This document shows positions 7,551 to 13,846 of a DNA stretch of 16,701 nt, piece by piece (positions within the stretch are counted from its first letter, which is position 1; every line of letters starts with the position of its first letter). The notes below the pieces were generated by a model. The model was not told the origin of the DNA, did not search any database, and saw nothing but the letters and a program-made list of their open reading frames with translations. A program made the position numbers and the translations under genes. Origin of the DNA: CAYFHQ01 sp964342805 (GTDB lineage: Bacteria; Bacillota; Clostridia; Peptostreptococcales; Acidaminobacteraceae); NCBI GenBank assembly GCA_964342805.1, contig CAYFHQ010000083.1:1-16701 (forward strand). Reading direction: 5' to 3'.

Positions 7551-8339
7551 TTATTGGCGGGCCTGTCTGGCGCCTTCAAAGATCAAAATGGACGCAGCCA
7601 CTGCTGCATTGAGGGACTCTGCTGACCCTACCATGGGAATGGTAATCCGCACGTCGGCTTGGTCCATAAACTGGGCCGATGCGCCCTTGCCTTCATTCCC
7701 AATGACCACCGCTGCACCCTTGGCCAGATCAACTTGGTCATAAACTTGGGCCTCTTCTAAGGCTGTCACCATGACCTCGAAACCGGCTTCTTTCAACCTT
7801 TCAAGGCAGTCTTCAGTTTCCACCGCTACCTGCATGGGCAGGGAAAAGACTGACCCCATGGTGGACCGTAGGACCTTGGCATTAAAGGGGTCGACCGTCC
7901 CCTTGATCAGGATGATCCCGTCGATGCCTCCGGCGTCCGCCGTTCGAATGATGGTGCCCAAGTTGCCCGGGTCTTGGACCCGGTCCAAGACAAGGAGCCT
8001 CTTCATGTCCTTGAGGGCCTCCCAAGCAAAGGGGCTTGGCGGTTTGGCCAGGCCTATCATGCCCTGGGGACTCGTCGTGTCTGAAAGGTCAGTGATCAGC
8101 TTGTGGTCCATTTCAACCACTTCCAGGCCCTTGGCTTGCAGTTTACCAATGAGGTCTCTGGCCCCTTCCATTTTCAGGACCCGGTCGCTATAGAGGACCG
8201 TTTGCAATTGTCCTTGGTCAGCGGCCGCATCTACAAAACGTAGGCCTTCAATCTTAAAGAGTCCGTGTTGCTCTCTGTATTTTTTCTTGTCTAGGCTCAT
8301 GGCCAGTTTAAATAGGCCATTGCTTTTGGATGTGATCAC
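7551..8339 (-). CDS. rlmP: TrmH/SpoU family RNA 2'-O-methyltransferase (RlmP/YsgA-like)
   Basis: 262 residues. An N-terminal substrate-binding domain (~1-100, with REQHGLFKIEGLRFVDAA) is followed by a SPOUT catalytic domain with the three family motifs: DPGNLGTIIRTADA at ~123-136, VIGNEGKGAS at ~212-221 and IPMVGSAESLNAAVAAS at ~234-250. Such proteins use S-adenosylmethionine to methylate ribose 2'-OH in rRNA or tRNA. The position just upstream of pheS matches B. subtilis ysgA, whose product RlmP makes Gm2553 in the 23S rRNA A-loop; that specificity is inferred from gene order and family. The start is a GTG two bases after the ktrA stop. Its AAAAGGA site lies inside the end of ktrA, so the two genes are translationally linked. 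Confidence 0.9.
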   Translation of the reverse strand: MITSKSNGLFKLAMSLDKKKYREQHGLFKIEGLRFVDAAADQGQLQTVLYSDRVLKMEGARDLIGKLQAKGLEVVEMDHKLITDLSDTTSPQGMIGLAKPPSPFAWEALKDMKRLLVLDRVQDPGNLGTIIRTADAGGIDGIILIKGTVDPFNAKVLRSTMGSVFSLPMQVAVETEDCLERLKEAGFEVMVTALEEAQVYDQVDLAKGAAVVIGNEGKGASAQFMDQADVRITIPMVGSAESLNAAVAASILIFEGARQARQ

Positions 8340-8341
8340 GT

Positions 8342-8992
8342 TTATTCCTTTTCGATCTTTTTAAGATCATCGTTATGACCGATGACCACCAGGACGTCTC
8401 CGTCCTTTACAACGTCGTCTGCCCCAACGGCTATGTTGATGTCCAGGCCATGTTTAATGGCCATAACGTTGATACCATAGTTTTTACGCATGTCCAGTTC
8501 TTTCAGGGTCTGGCCAATCCAGTCCGGTAGGGCCACAACCTCCATAATGGAATAGTCTGGCGCCAGTTCAATATAGTCAAGAATGTTGTCAGACACCAGG
8601 TTTTTGGCAATCCGTAGACCCATTTCCCGCTCTGGGAATACAACCCGGTCAGCACCGATCTTGTAGAGGACCTTGCCATGGAGTTCATTCTGGGCCTTGG
8701 CCACCACATACTTAACCCCCAGTTCCTTGGCCATGAGAGTGACTAGGATGGAGGACTGGATGTCCGCCCCAATGGAGATAACCGCAACGTCAAAGTTACG
8801 AATGCCCAAGGACCGGATGGTATTTTCGTCTGTTGCGTCCGCTTGGACTGCAAAGGTTACCGTGTCCGCAATATTTTGAATGGTGTCTTCACTCTTGTCA
8901 ACAACCATAACTTCATTGCCCAGTTCACTGAGTTTCATGGCCACGCTGGACCCAAAACGGCCACAGCCGATAATTACAAATTGTTTGTTCAT
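8342..8992 (-). CDS. ktrA: Potassium uptake regulatory subunit KtrA/TrkA (RCK domain protein)
   Basis: 216 residues, the size of a single-unit KtrA rather than the double-length enteric TrkA. The N-terminal RCK_N Rossmann domain shows IIGCGRFGSSVA (glycines 9, 11, 14) and an acidic residue ending beta-2 (VMVVDKSED), which fits NAD(H) or ATP/ADP binding. The C-terminal RCK_C domain is at ~135-216 (DYIELAPDYSIMEVVALP, VKDGDVLVVIGHND). KtrA forms a cytosolic octameric ring that gates the KtrB channel-like transporter; in many Firmicutes RCK_C binds cyclic di-AMP, which I infer only from the family. An AAAGGAG site precedes the ATG, and the gene starts 24 bases after the ktrB stop, an obvious operon. 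Confidence 0.95.
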   Translation of the reverse strand: MNKQFVIIGCGRFGSSVAMKLSELGNEVMVVDKSEDTIQNIADTVTFAVQADATDENTIRSLGIRNFDVAVISIGADIQSSILVTLMAKELGVKYVVAKAQNELHGKVLYKIGADRVVFPEREMGLRIAKNLVSDNILDYIELAPDYSIMEVVALPDWIGQTLKELDMRKNYGINVMAIKHGLDINIAVGADDVVKDGDVLVVIGHNDDLKKIEKE

Positions 8993-9016
8993 ATTGTCTT
9001 CTCCTTTATCGTCCTG

Positions 9017-10369
9017 TTAGCCGACCATGATCCGTCCCTTTGGATAGCGGATCAGAGGCTTCTTGGTGTCACGTTGTGCCAGGGCAACTACGATGGTCAA
9101 AGGCCCCACCCGACCAAAGAACATGGTGATGGAAATGATGATCTTACCCATAACCGTCAGTTGGGAACTGATGCCTAGGGACAAGCCCACGGTTGCAAAT
9201 GCTGAAACGGATTCAAAGAATATATCCATAAAGTCTTGGCCCACTTCTGTATAAGACAGGACCAAGGTAATGAGAATCACAATAAAGAGTCCAATGGACA
9301 TGACTGCCAGGGCCCGGTTAATGGTCACGGTGGACAATCTCCTGTAGCTGAATTCCACGTCTTCCTTGCCAGTGATCACCGACATAATGGTCAGGATTAC
9401 CAGGCCGAAGGTTGCCGTTTTAATCCCCCCTGCCGTTGAGCCAGGAGACCCCCCAATGAACATGAGGATGATGGTCAAAAACTTGGTTGGTGTTGTTAGC
9501 TGGTCCATGGGCAGGGTGTTAAAACCCGCTGTCCGTGGAGTTACCGAGTGGAACATGGACCCCAGGACCTTGCCGCCAAAGCCCATATTTCCAATGGTGT
9601 TGGGATTATTCCATTCGAACAAGAGAACGAGGAAAAAGCCGCCGACCAATAATATGGCTGTGATCAGTAGGACAAATTTTGTATGTAGGGAAAACTTTTT
9701 ATACCGTCGATTTTGGACAACGTCCAGGATAACGGTAAAGCCAATCCCGCCGATGATAATCAAACCCATAATAACGAAGTTGATCACCGGGTCTTCTGCA
9801 AAGGGGGTCAGACTCTGACCATTGCCGATCAAGTCAAACCCTGCATTAGAAAAGGCAGATATGGAATGGAAGATTCCATAAAAAATAGCTTTCGGCAGTT
9901 CATAGGTCTCTGCAAAACGGAAGGTGAGGATCAGGGCCCCAATCCCTTCGATGGCAAAGGTGGTATAGAGGATGTACTTGGTCAAGCGAACAACCCCAGA
10001 CAGACTGAACTGGTTGAGGGCTTCCTGCATGATCAGACGCCCCCTCAGGGAGATCCTCCGCCCCAACACAAAGGCAGCCGACGTGGCCATGGTCATAAAG
10101 CCCAAGCCGCCGATCTGAATGAGCATAAGGATCACAACCTTACCAAAAACACTCCAGTAGGTTCCCGTGTCCACAACAACAAGTCCCGTAACACAAACGG
10201 CTGAAGTAGCCGTGAAAATGGCGTTTACAAAGCCCACCGACTGGCCACTTTGCGTCGCGATGGGTAGATTCAGCAATAAGGCACCAAACAAAATGATTCC
10301 TGCAAAGCCGAGTACCAACACTTGGGCTGGGTTCAATTCTCTTTTTCGTATGTCCTTTTGGACTTCCAT
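9017..10369 (-). CDS. ktrB: Potassium uptake membrane subunit KtrB/TrkH
   Basis: About 450 residues, an integral membrane K+ transporter of the Trk/Ktr/HKT superfamily with four M1-P-M2 repeats. All four selectivity-filter loops are visible with their glycines: AVCVTGL (~61), SAFSNAGFDL (~174), SVTPRTAGFNTLP (~278) and SAFATVGLSLG (~392), numbered from the GTG. The conserved loop GGSPGSTAGGIKTAT at ~309-323 matches the intramembrane gate region of repeat 3. Together with ktrA downstream it makes a complete Ktr system. The frame opens with a GTG at 10378, but GAGGTGA lies 5 bases before the ATG at 10369, so I favour the ATG. I see no cyclic di-AMP riboswitch in the short upstream gap. Confidence 0.95.
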   Translation of the reverse strand: MEVQKDIRKRELNPAQVLVLGFAGIILFGALLLNLPIATQSGQSVGFVNAIFTATSAVCVTGLVVVDTGTYWSVFGKVVILMLIQIGGLGFMTMATSAAFVLGRRISLRGRLIMQEALNQFSLSGVVRLTKYILYTTFAIEGIGALILTFRFAETYELPKAIFYGIFHSISAFSNAGFDLIGNGQSLTPFAEDPVINFVIMGLIIIGGIGFTVILDVVQNRRYKKFSLHTKFVLLITAILLVGGFFLVLLFEWNNPNTIGNMGFGGKVLGSMFHSVTPRTAGFNTLPMDQLTTPTKFLTIILMFIGGSPGSTAGGIKTATFGLVILTIMSVITGKEDVEFSYRRLSTVTINRALAVMSIGLFIVILITLVLSYTEVGQDFMDIFFESVSAFATVGLSLGISSQLTVMGKIIISITMFFGRVGPLTIVVALAQRDTKKPLIRYPKGRIMVG

Positions 10370-10403
10370 AGCCGTCACCTCGGTTTCCTATTTAGCAGTC
10401 TTT

Positions 10404-10432
10404 ATTATAGCATATTCAAGTATATATCGGAA
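10404..10432 (-). promoter_or_regulatory. Candidate promoter for ktrB-ktrA-rlmP
   Basis: The minus strand has TATAAT at 10409-10404 preceded by TGC (extended -10), with a weak TTCCGA 17 bases upstream. A second candidate overlaps the stop codon of the upstream gene (TTGGCC, 16 bases, then TATAAT at 10460-10455). Which is used cannot be told from sequence. Confidence 0.6.
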
Positions 10433-10454
10433 TTTATAGGCTAGGTTTGGGTCA

Positions 10455-10790
10455 TTATACAGTCTCCCCCAACATGGCCAAAATCACTGTGGCCATGAAC
10501 AAGATCAGGTCCTCTTCTTCAACCAAGACTTCTGCCGACACCAGGAGTTCTGGGGCACAGTCCAAAATCTCTAGCCCCAGCTGGCCACTGGCCGTAAAGA
10601 CGCGAATATTATCCCCTTCAAAACCGTAGTACTGGTAGGTATCAAACAGGTGCACCTGGAGCAGTCGCTTCCACAGGAGGCCTGCCTTGCGGACTAGCAA
10701 GTCCCCTTTTGAGAAAGTTGTTTCCAGTTCCCTTTTAATATCAGCCCACTCCACCGTGGTCATTAAGTTGCCAAATGCCTTTTCATTCAT
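10455..10790 (-). CDS. Small protein of unknown function (111 residues)
   Basis: I do not recognise this protein. It starts MNEKAFGNLMTTVEWADIKRELE, has a central aromatic stretch (HLFDTYQYYGFEGDNIRVF), and ends with an acidic segment followed by a hydrophobic one (EEEDLILFMATVILAML), which could be a buried helix or a weak membrane segment. No signal peptide, cysteine pair or nucleotide-binding motif is seen. It looks real: an AGAGGTGT site is well placed before the ATG, a candidate promoter lies upstream, a terminator separates it from the previous gene, and a shadow frame would not be expected to carry these signals. ktrB follows within ~85 bases and no clear terminator lies between, so partial co-transcription with the potassium system is possible. 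Confidence 0.75.
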   Translation of the reverse strand: MNEKAFGNLMTTVEWADIKRELETTFSKGDLLVRKAGLLWKRLLQVHLFDTYQYYGFEGDNIRVFTASGQLGLEILDCAPELLVSAEVLVEEEDLILFMATVILAMLGETV

Positions 10791-10824
10791 TCTGTCACAC
10801 CTCTTTTATTGATAAACATGCCCT

Positions 10825-10853
10825 ATTATAGCCTAATTCTTCCCCATGCTCCA
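10825..10853 (-). promoter_or_regulatory. Candidate promoter of the 111-residue gene
   Basis: The -10 is TATAAT at 10830-10825. A weak -35 (TGGAGC, 3 of 6 consensus positions) is 17 bases upstream and lies within the inverted repeat at 10842-10858. Transcript start would be near 10818, about 28 bases before the ATG. Confidence 0.6.
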
Positions 10854-10858
10854 TGGGG
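10842..10858. repeat. Perfect inverted repeat over the -35 region (possible operator)
   Basis: CCCCATG, three bases, CATGGGG: 7-base arms that match perfectly. The repeat covers the -35 position of the promoter for the 111-residue gene. This is where a repressor dimer, or an activator, could bind. No regulator gene is adjacent, so the role is inference. Confidence 0.5.
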
Positions 10859-10929
10859 TATGCCATTAATTCCCTTACAAATTGGAAACAAGATTTTGGG
10901 TCTTCAGCACAACCATAGACAAAAATGAG

Positions 10930-10977
10930 AAAAAGATGCGGTCTAGCCTAGGTTTCGGCTGGAACGCATCTTTTTTT
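10930..10977 (-). terminator. Hairpin terminator after the APH-like gene (bidirectional)
   Basis: On the minus strand GATGCGTTCCAGCC and GGCTAGACCGCATC form a 14-position stem with two mismatches around an 8-base loop, followed by TTTTT. On the plus strand the same hairpin is followed by seven Ts, so it can terminate in both directions. It begins about 20 bases after the stop of the APH-like gene. Confidence 0.85.
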
Positions 10978-10996
10978 ACTTGTCTTTAGACCTGGT

Positions 10997-11944
10997 CTAA
11001 AAGTCCAGATGGCTGTGTAAGCGCAGGAAGTCCAAAATGCGGATACCCTCATAATAGTGGGGTCTGGCGTCGTCATAGGACCAGGAACAGATCCCAATCC
11101 CCAGACAGAGGAGGAGGTAGTCCATCAGCCCCTTGAACTGGTCGTCAATGGGTAAATGGCTTTCATACCCCTGGATAAAGGCCTCTTCCAGCTCAGGCGC
11201 GTCAATGAAGTACTTGCGGTATAGGTTGACCAAGTCTGCCCCAACGTAATAAGGCGTGCTTTGCTCAAAATCGATCACGCCGGTTAGTTTGAGCTGGCCG
11301 TCCCTGCGGACAAAGAGGATGTTTCGTCCGTCGTAGTCCCTGTGACAGACCCTGGAAACCTGAACGTCGTCCACTAAGACGTAGAGGTCCCGCATGAGGG
11401 CAATGGCTGATTCCAGCATTTGCTCCTCGGGCAATTCATACTCCCGCATGGTTTTGACGTAGGATTCCTGACGCCTGATAAAACATTCTTTAAAGCTACC
11501 TGACCGTTCATTGGCTTCCCCAAACTCATTCCAATCGCCAAAGAAGTCAAAGGTAGCAGTTGCATGGATCTTTCCCAGCTGGTCGCCAATTTGGCGAAAG
11601 GCATGGACGATGTCTTCCTCGTCCAGGTCAGGCCAGAGGTCTTCCAGGATGGTACCCTCCACAAACTCGTAGAGCATCCATTCTCTTTGGTCTGGCAACC
11701 TGCCATAATCCAGTAGTTTTGGTGCACATACCGATCCCAACTCGGCATACTTGTGGGCGGCGATTTCTCGGTTTCTGCGGTTTTCCTTATAGTAGATTTT
11801 CAGGACCATGGGCCGCTCTGCCCCATTGACCCGGTAGACCAAGTGACGGTTGAGTTCATGGTTACCAATGGGTTCCACGGTTACCGCAGGGTTTTTTAGG
11901 ATTTCCCGTGCGACATCTCGCACCTTATCGTGACTGTATCGCAT
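10997..11944 (-). CDS. Phosphotransferase of the APH/choline kinase fold, substrate unknown
   Basis: 315 residues with a kinase-like APH fold (PF01636 type). A candidate ATP-binding lysine is in PMVLKIYYK (K49). The catalytic loop is VCHRDYDGRNIL at ~199-210, with aspartate 202 as probable base and asparagine 208 for magnesium. The metal-binding aspartate is in GVIDFEQS at ~222-229. The C-terminal helices (DLVNLYRKYF, LLLCLGIGICSW) resemble the substrate lobe of this fold. Family members phosphorylate aminoglycosides, choline, homoserine, sugars and other small molecules. A resistance role is not supported: this is a housekeeping locus with no mobile element. An AGGGTGGT site precedes the ATG, 16 bases after the stop of the zinc-ribbon gene, so the two form a small operon. 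Confidence 0.82.
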   Translation of the reverse strand: MRYSHDKVRDVAREILKNPAVTVEPIGNHELNRHLVYRVNGAERPMVLKIYYKENRRNREIAAHKYAELGSVCAPKLLDYGRLPDQREWMLYEFVEGTILEDLWPDLDEEDIVHAFRQIGDQLGKIHATATFDFFGDWNEFGEANERSGSFKECFIRRQESYVKTMREYELPEEQMLESAIALMRDLYVLVDDVQVSRVCHRDYDGRNILFVRRDGQLKLTGVIDFEQSTPYYVGADLVNLYRKYFIDAPELEEAFIQGYESHLPIDDQFKGLMDYLLLCLGIGICSWSYDDARPHYYEGIRILDFLRLHSHLDF

Positions 11945-11960
11945 TTGACCACCCTGTTCA

Positions 11961-12326
11961 TTATAAGTCTGCTGGTGTATTAAAAAATCCTTCGATTTCC
12001 TCCTCAGCCAGGGCTGAGAGAGTTATGGGTACATATACTTCATAGCCAAAGTCAGAGTGACCTAGATAGACCTGCATGGTGATCCCATGTTCGCTGACAT
12101 TGGTGAGGGCAGGAATACCGCGACTTTTTAGTAAATCTGCGATGGATTGGGCTTCGATTTGATCTAAGTCGTCTGCTATTCGAATCCACTGCAATGCGCC
12201 GTGGCGGGCCAGTTCCTCCGCGTCGATCTTGTCGTCGGCTTGGAAGTGTCTGAGTTCCCCCTTGCACTTGCTGCAATTGCCATGGCCTTCTTCATAGGGT
12301 ATGTGGCATTTCTCGCAGTAAAGCAT
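11961..12326 (-). CDS. Zinc-ribbon protein with DUF2007-like (PII-related) domain
   Basis: About 121 residues. The N-terminus has two CXXC pairs (C4, C7, C18, C21 from the ATG), a probable zinc ribbon. The C-terminal half (IRIADDLDQIEAQSIADLLKSRG... and YEVYVPITLSALAEEEIEGF) resembles DUF2007, a small alpha/beta domain related to PII signal proteins. Function is unknown. The open frame begins with tandem GTG codons at 12338 and 12335, but AAAGGTGGT is correctly spaced for the ATG at 12326. The ribosome binding site can be sequestered by an upstream complementary sequence (see 12334-12382). The APH-like kinase follows after 16 bases. I see no convincing promoter, so expression may depend on read-through past the rplT terminator. 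Confidence 0.78.
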   Translation of the reverse strand: MLYCEKCHIPYEEGHGNCSKCKGELRHFQADDKIDAEELARHGALQWIRIADDLDQIEAQSIADLLKSRGIPALTNVSEHGITMQVYLGHSDFGYEVYVPITLSALAEEEIEGFFNTPADL

Positions 12327-12333
12327 CTGCTTC

Positions 12334-12382
12334 ACCACCTTTCTTGTCTACACACTTTTTTAGTTGTTACCCAAAAGGTGGT
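12334..12382 (-). promoter_or_regulatory. Inverted repeat that can mask the ribosome binding site of the zinc-ribbon gene
   Basis: ACCACCTTT at 12382-12374 is a perfect complement of AAAGGTGGT at 12342-12334, which contains the Shine-Dalgarno sequence for the ATG at 12326. The 9-pair stem would close a 31-base loop. This could hold translation off unless a ligand, a protein or ribosome traffic opens it. Seen in sequence; the regulatory role is inference. Confidence 0.5.
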
Positions 12383-12390
12383 CTCCTCAA

Positions 12391-12445
12391 AATAAAAAAG
12401 AGCAAATCCGTGGTTACATTCTAAGAACGTACGGGATTTGCTCTG
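12391..12445 (-). terminator. Terminator after rplT
   Basis: AGAGCAAAT pairs with ATTTGCTCT, CCGT with ACGG, and an inner ACGTTC with GAATGT around TTA, giving a long imperfect hairpin followed by TTTTTTA on the minus strand. It starts about 20 bases after the rplT stop and ends the infC-rpmI-rplT operon. Confidence 0.9.
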
Positions 12446-12463
12446 GTTTTATTGTTTTGCTAT

Positions 12464-12820
12464 TTAAGCGATCTTGCCTTTAGCAGTTTCAACTAGCTTA
12501 GCGAAACCTTCAGCGTCATGGATAGCCATTTCAGATAGCATTTTACGGTTGATGTTTACCTCTGCTAGCTTTAGACCGTGCATGAACTTGCTGTAAGACA
12601 TGCCGTGCTGACGAGTCGCTGCGTTGATACGAGCGATCCATAGCTTACGGAAATCACGCTTCTTAAGTTTACGACCGATGTATGCGGAACGTAGGGAACG
12701 CATAACTGCAGGGTTCGCGCATCGGAAGATTTTAGATTTTGCTCCGTAGAAGCCCTTTGCGAGCTTTAGAATTCTTTTATGCTTTTTCTTAGCGTTTACA
12801 GCGCCTTTAATTCTTGCCAT
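12464..12820 (-). CDS. rplT: 50S ribosomal protein L20
   Basis: 118 residues, the standard length, starting MARIKGAVNAKKKHKRILKL, with the conserved GFYGAKSKIFRCA and SYIGRK-like, MSYSKFMHGLK and LNRKMLSEMA-like segments. The basic N-terminal tail inserts into 23S rRNA during early 50S assembly. In Firmicutes L20 is also the autogenous repressor of this operon, acting on the leader RNA seen at 13661-13804. An AAGGAGGT site precedes the ATG. It is the last gene of the operon, 28 bases after the rpmI stop. Confidence 0.98.
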   Translation of the reverse strand: MARIKGAVNAKKKHKRILKLAKGFYGAKSKIFRCANPAVMRSLRSAYIGRKLKKRDFRKLWIARINAATRQHGMSYSKFMHGLKLAEVNINRKMLSEMAIHDAEGFAKLVETAKGKIA

Positions 12821-12848
12821 TTTAAATTACCTCCTTCAATGCTGCGAC

Positions 12849-13046
12849 TTACAGATATGGTAGAAGCTTACGAACTCGCTTCATATCGCCCTTGGAAATC
12901 ATAGCAGACTTTCGTAGATTTCTCTTACGCTTTGCACTTTTCTTCGTTAGAATGTGGCTTGTGTATGCGTGGTGACGCTTCAGACCACCTCGAGCAGTCA
13001 ACTTAACACGCTTCGCAGCACCTCTGTGCGTTTTCATCTTTGGCAT
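12849..13046 (-). CDS. rpmI: 50S ribosomal protein L35
   Basis: 65 residues, the usual size. MPKMKTHRGAAKRVK at the start, then a strongly basic chain with KRHHAYTSHILTKKSAKRKR and a final DMKRVRKLLPYL, all typical of bacterial L35. A GGAGGA site precedes the ATG. It lies 23 bases after the infC stop and 28 bases before rplT, the universal infC-rpmI-rplT order, and is controlled by the L20 leader upstream of infC. Confidence 0.98.
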   Translation of the reverse strand: MPKMKTHRGAAKRVKLTARGGLKRHHAYTSHILTKKSAKRKRNLRKSAMISKGDMKRVRKLLPYL

Positions 13047-13069
13047 AATGGGTCCTCCTCTCGTTGTCC

Positions 13070-13612
13070 CTAGCTTTTCTTTGGTGTGAACATTGCATTC
13101 ATGAAACGGCCCTCAATACGTGGACGCGCTTCCATTTCGCCTTCTTCAGCAACGATTTCAGCGAAACGATTGAACACTTCGAATCCCTGATCCTTGTGAC
13201 CCATTTCACGGCCCTTGAATCGAAGGGACACTTTTACCTTGTCGCCTTTGCTCAGGAACTTAGCCGCGTTCTTCGCTTTAGTATCAAGGTCGTGTTTATC
13301 AATCGACAGACTCAGACGAATTTCCTTCACCTGTACCTGCTTTTGCTTTTTCTTTGCTTCTTTGTCACGCTTTTGCTGCTCATACTTGTGCTTACCGTAG
13401 TCCATGATCTTACACACTGGCGGCTTGGCCTGAGGTGCGATCTTTACTAGGTCCATTTTGAACTCTTGGGCTTTGAAGTAAGCATCCTTACCACTCATGA
13501 TCCCCAGCTGCTCCCCTTCAGGACCAACTAGACGAACTTCCTTGTCTCGGATCATTTCGTTCATTTCTTCACGTTTCTCCGGTTTACGTGGTGCTCTGGA
13601 GTTTCTGATAAT
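13070..13612 (-). CDS. infC: Translation initiation factor IF-3, probable non-AUG start
   Basis: About 180 residues. The N-terminal domain has MIRDKEVRLVGPEGEQLGIM. The linker contains the family signature region KIMDYGKHKY and a very basic stretch (QQKRDKEAKKKQKQ). The C-terminal domain runs from KEIRLSLSIDKHD to EARPRIEGRFMNAMF. IF3 binds the 30S subunit and rejects non-canonical start codons and wrong initiator pairing. The frame opens with a GTG at 13618, but that GTG is part of the AGGAGGTG Shine-Dalgarno sequence. The likely start is ATT at 13612 or ATC at 13609, as for the AUU-started infC of Escherichia coli and Bacillus. The first ATG (13561) has no good ribosome binding site and would cost 17 residues. 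Operon with rpmI and rplT. Confidence 0.95.
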   Translation of the reverse strand: MIRNSRAPRKPEKREEMNEMIRDKEVRLVGPEGEQLGIMSGKDAYFKAQEFKMDLVKIAPQAKPPVCKIMDYGKHKYEQQKRDKEAKKKQKQVQVKEIRLSLSIDKHDLDTKAKNAAKFLSKGDKVKVSLRFKGREMGHKDQGFEVFNRFAEIVAEEGEMEARPRIEGRFMNAMFTPKKS

Positions 13613-13660
13613 GTACACCTCCTGTGCTCATACTTTGTAAATCCGTCCTACAATTGCATA

Positions 13661-13688
13661 TAAAAAAGCGGACATTCCTGTCCGCTTA
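13661..13688 (-). terminator. Attenuator terminator in the infC leader
   Basis: AAGCGGACA and TGTCCGCTT form a perfect 9-pair stem around GGAA, followed by a T run, about 43 bases before the infC ribosome binding site. It is expected to be favoured when free L20 is abundant. Confidence 0.92.
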
Positions 13689-13804
13689 TAAACCAATCCT
13701 ATTCAGCCGGGGCTGAAGGTCTTGTGTTGAGTACCATACGAACGAAAGTTGTATGGTGAGAAGCGGAACTTCTACTTGAATCACAATGTATTCAATTTGA
13801 CAAC
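13661..13804 (-). ncRNA. Ribosomal protein L20 leader (autoregulatory attenuator)
   Basis: The infC 5' leader holds AGAAGTTCCGCTTCTCACC, a hairpin CCATAC...GTATGG, the stretch TACTCAACACAAGA, a hairpin TTCAGCC-CC-GGCTGAA, and a terminator hairpin. This matches what I remember of the Firmicute L20 leader family, in which L20 binds a mimic of its 23S rRNA site and promotes termination. The TCCGCTT at 13767-13761 duplicates the 3' arm of the terminator and can pair with its 5' arm AAGCGGA, a plausible antiterminator. Confidence 0.85.
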
Positions 13805-13810
13805 ATATTG

Positions 13811-13839
13811 ATTATATCGACCTGAGCAGGTCATGTCAA
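13811..13839 (-). promoter_or_regulatory. Perfect-consensus promoter of infC-rpmI-rplT
   Basis: TTGACA (13839-13834), exactly 17 bases, then TATAAT (13816-13811): every consensus position for the vegetative sigma factor is met. The -35 lies 7 bases past the thrS stop codon, so thrS has no terminator of its own before this promoter. A palindrome fills the spacer (see 13819-13832). Confidence 0.95.
13819..13832. repeat. Palindrome within the infC promoter spacer
   Basis: GACCTG, two bases, CAGGTC: 6-base arms with perfect symmetry, located between -35 and -10. It could be a repressor operator, or a chance palindrome. No cognate regulator is encoded nearby. Confidence 0.5.
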
Positions 13840-13846
13840 GGGATTT

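Noticed and set aside
10997..11944. Aminoglycoside resistance gene
   Set aside because: The APH fold is broad. The catalytic loop reads CHRDYDGRN rather than a typical resistance-enzyme form, base composition matches the neighbours, and no mobile element is present.
13619..13846. A tRNA gene or T-box between thrS and infC
   Set aside because: No cloverleaf, no T-box core; the elements fit an L20 leader instead.
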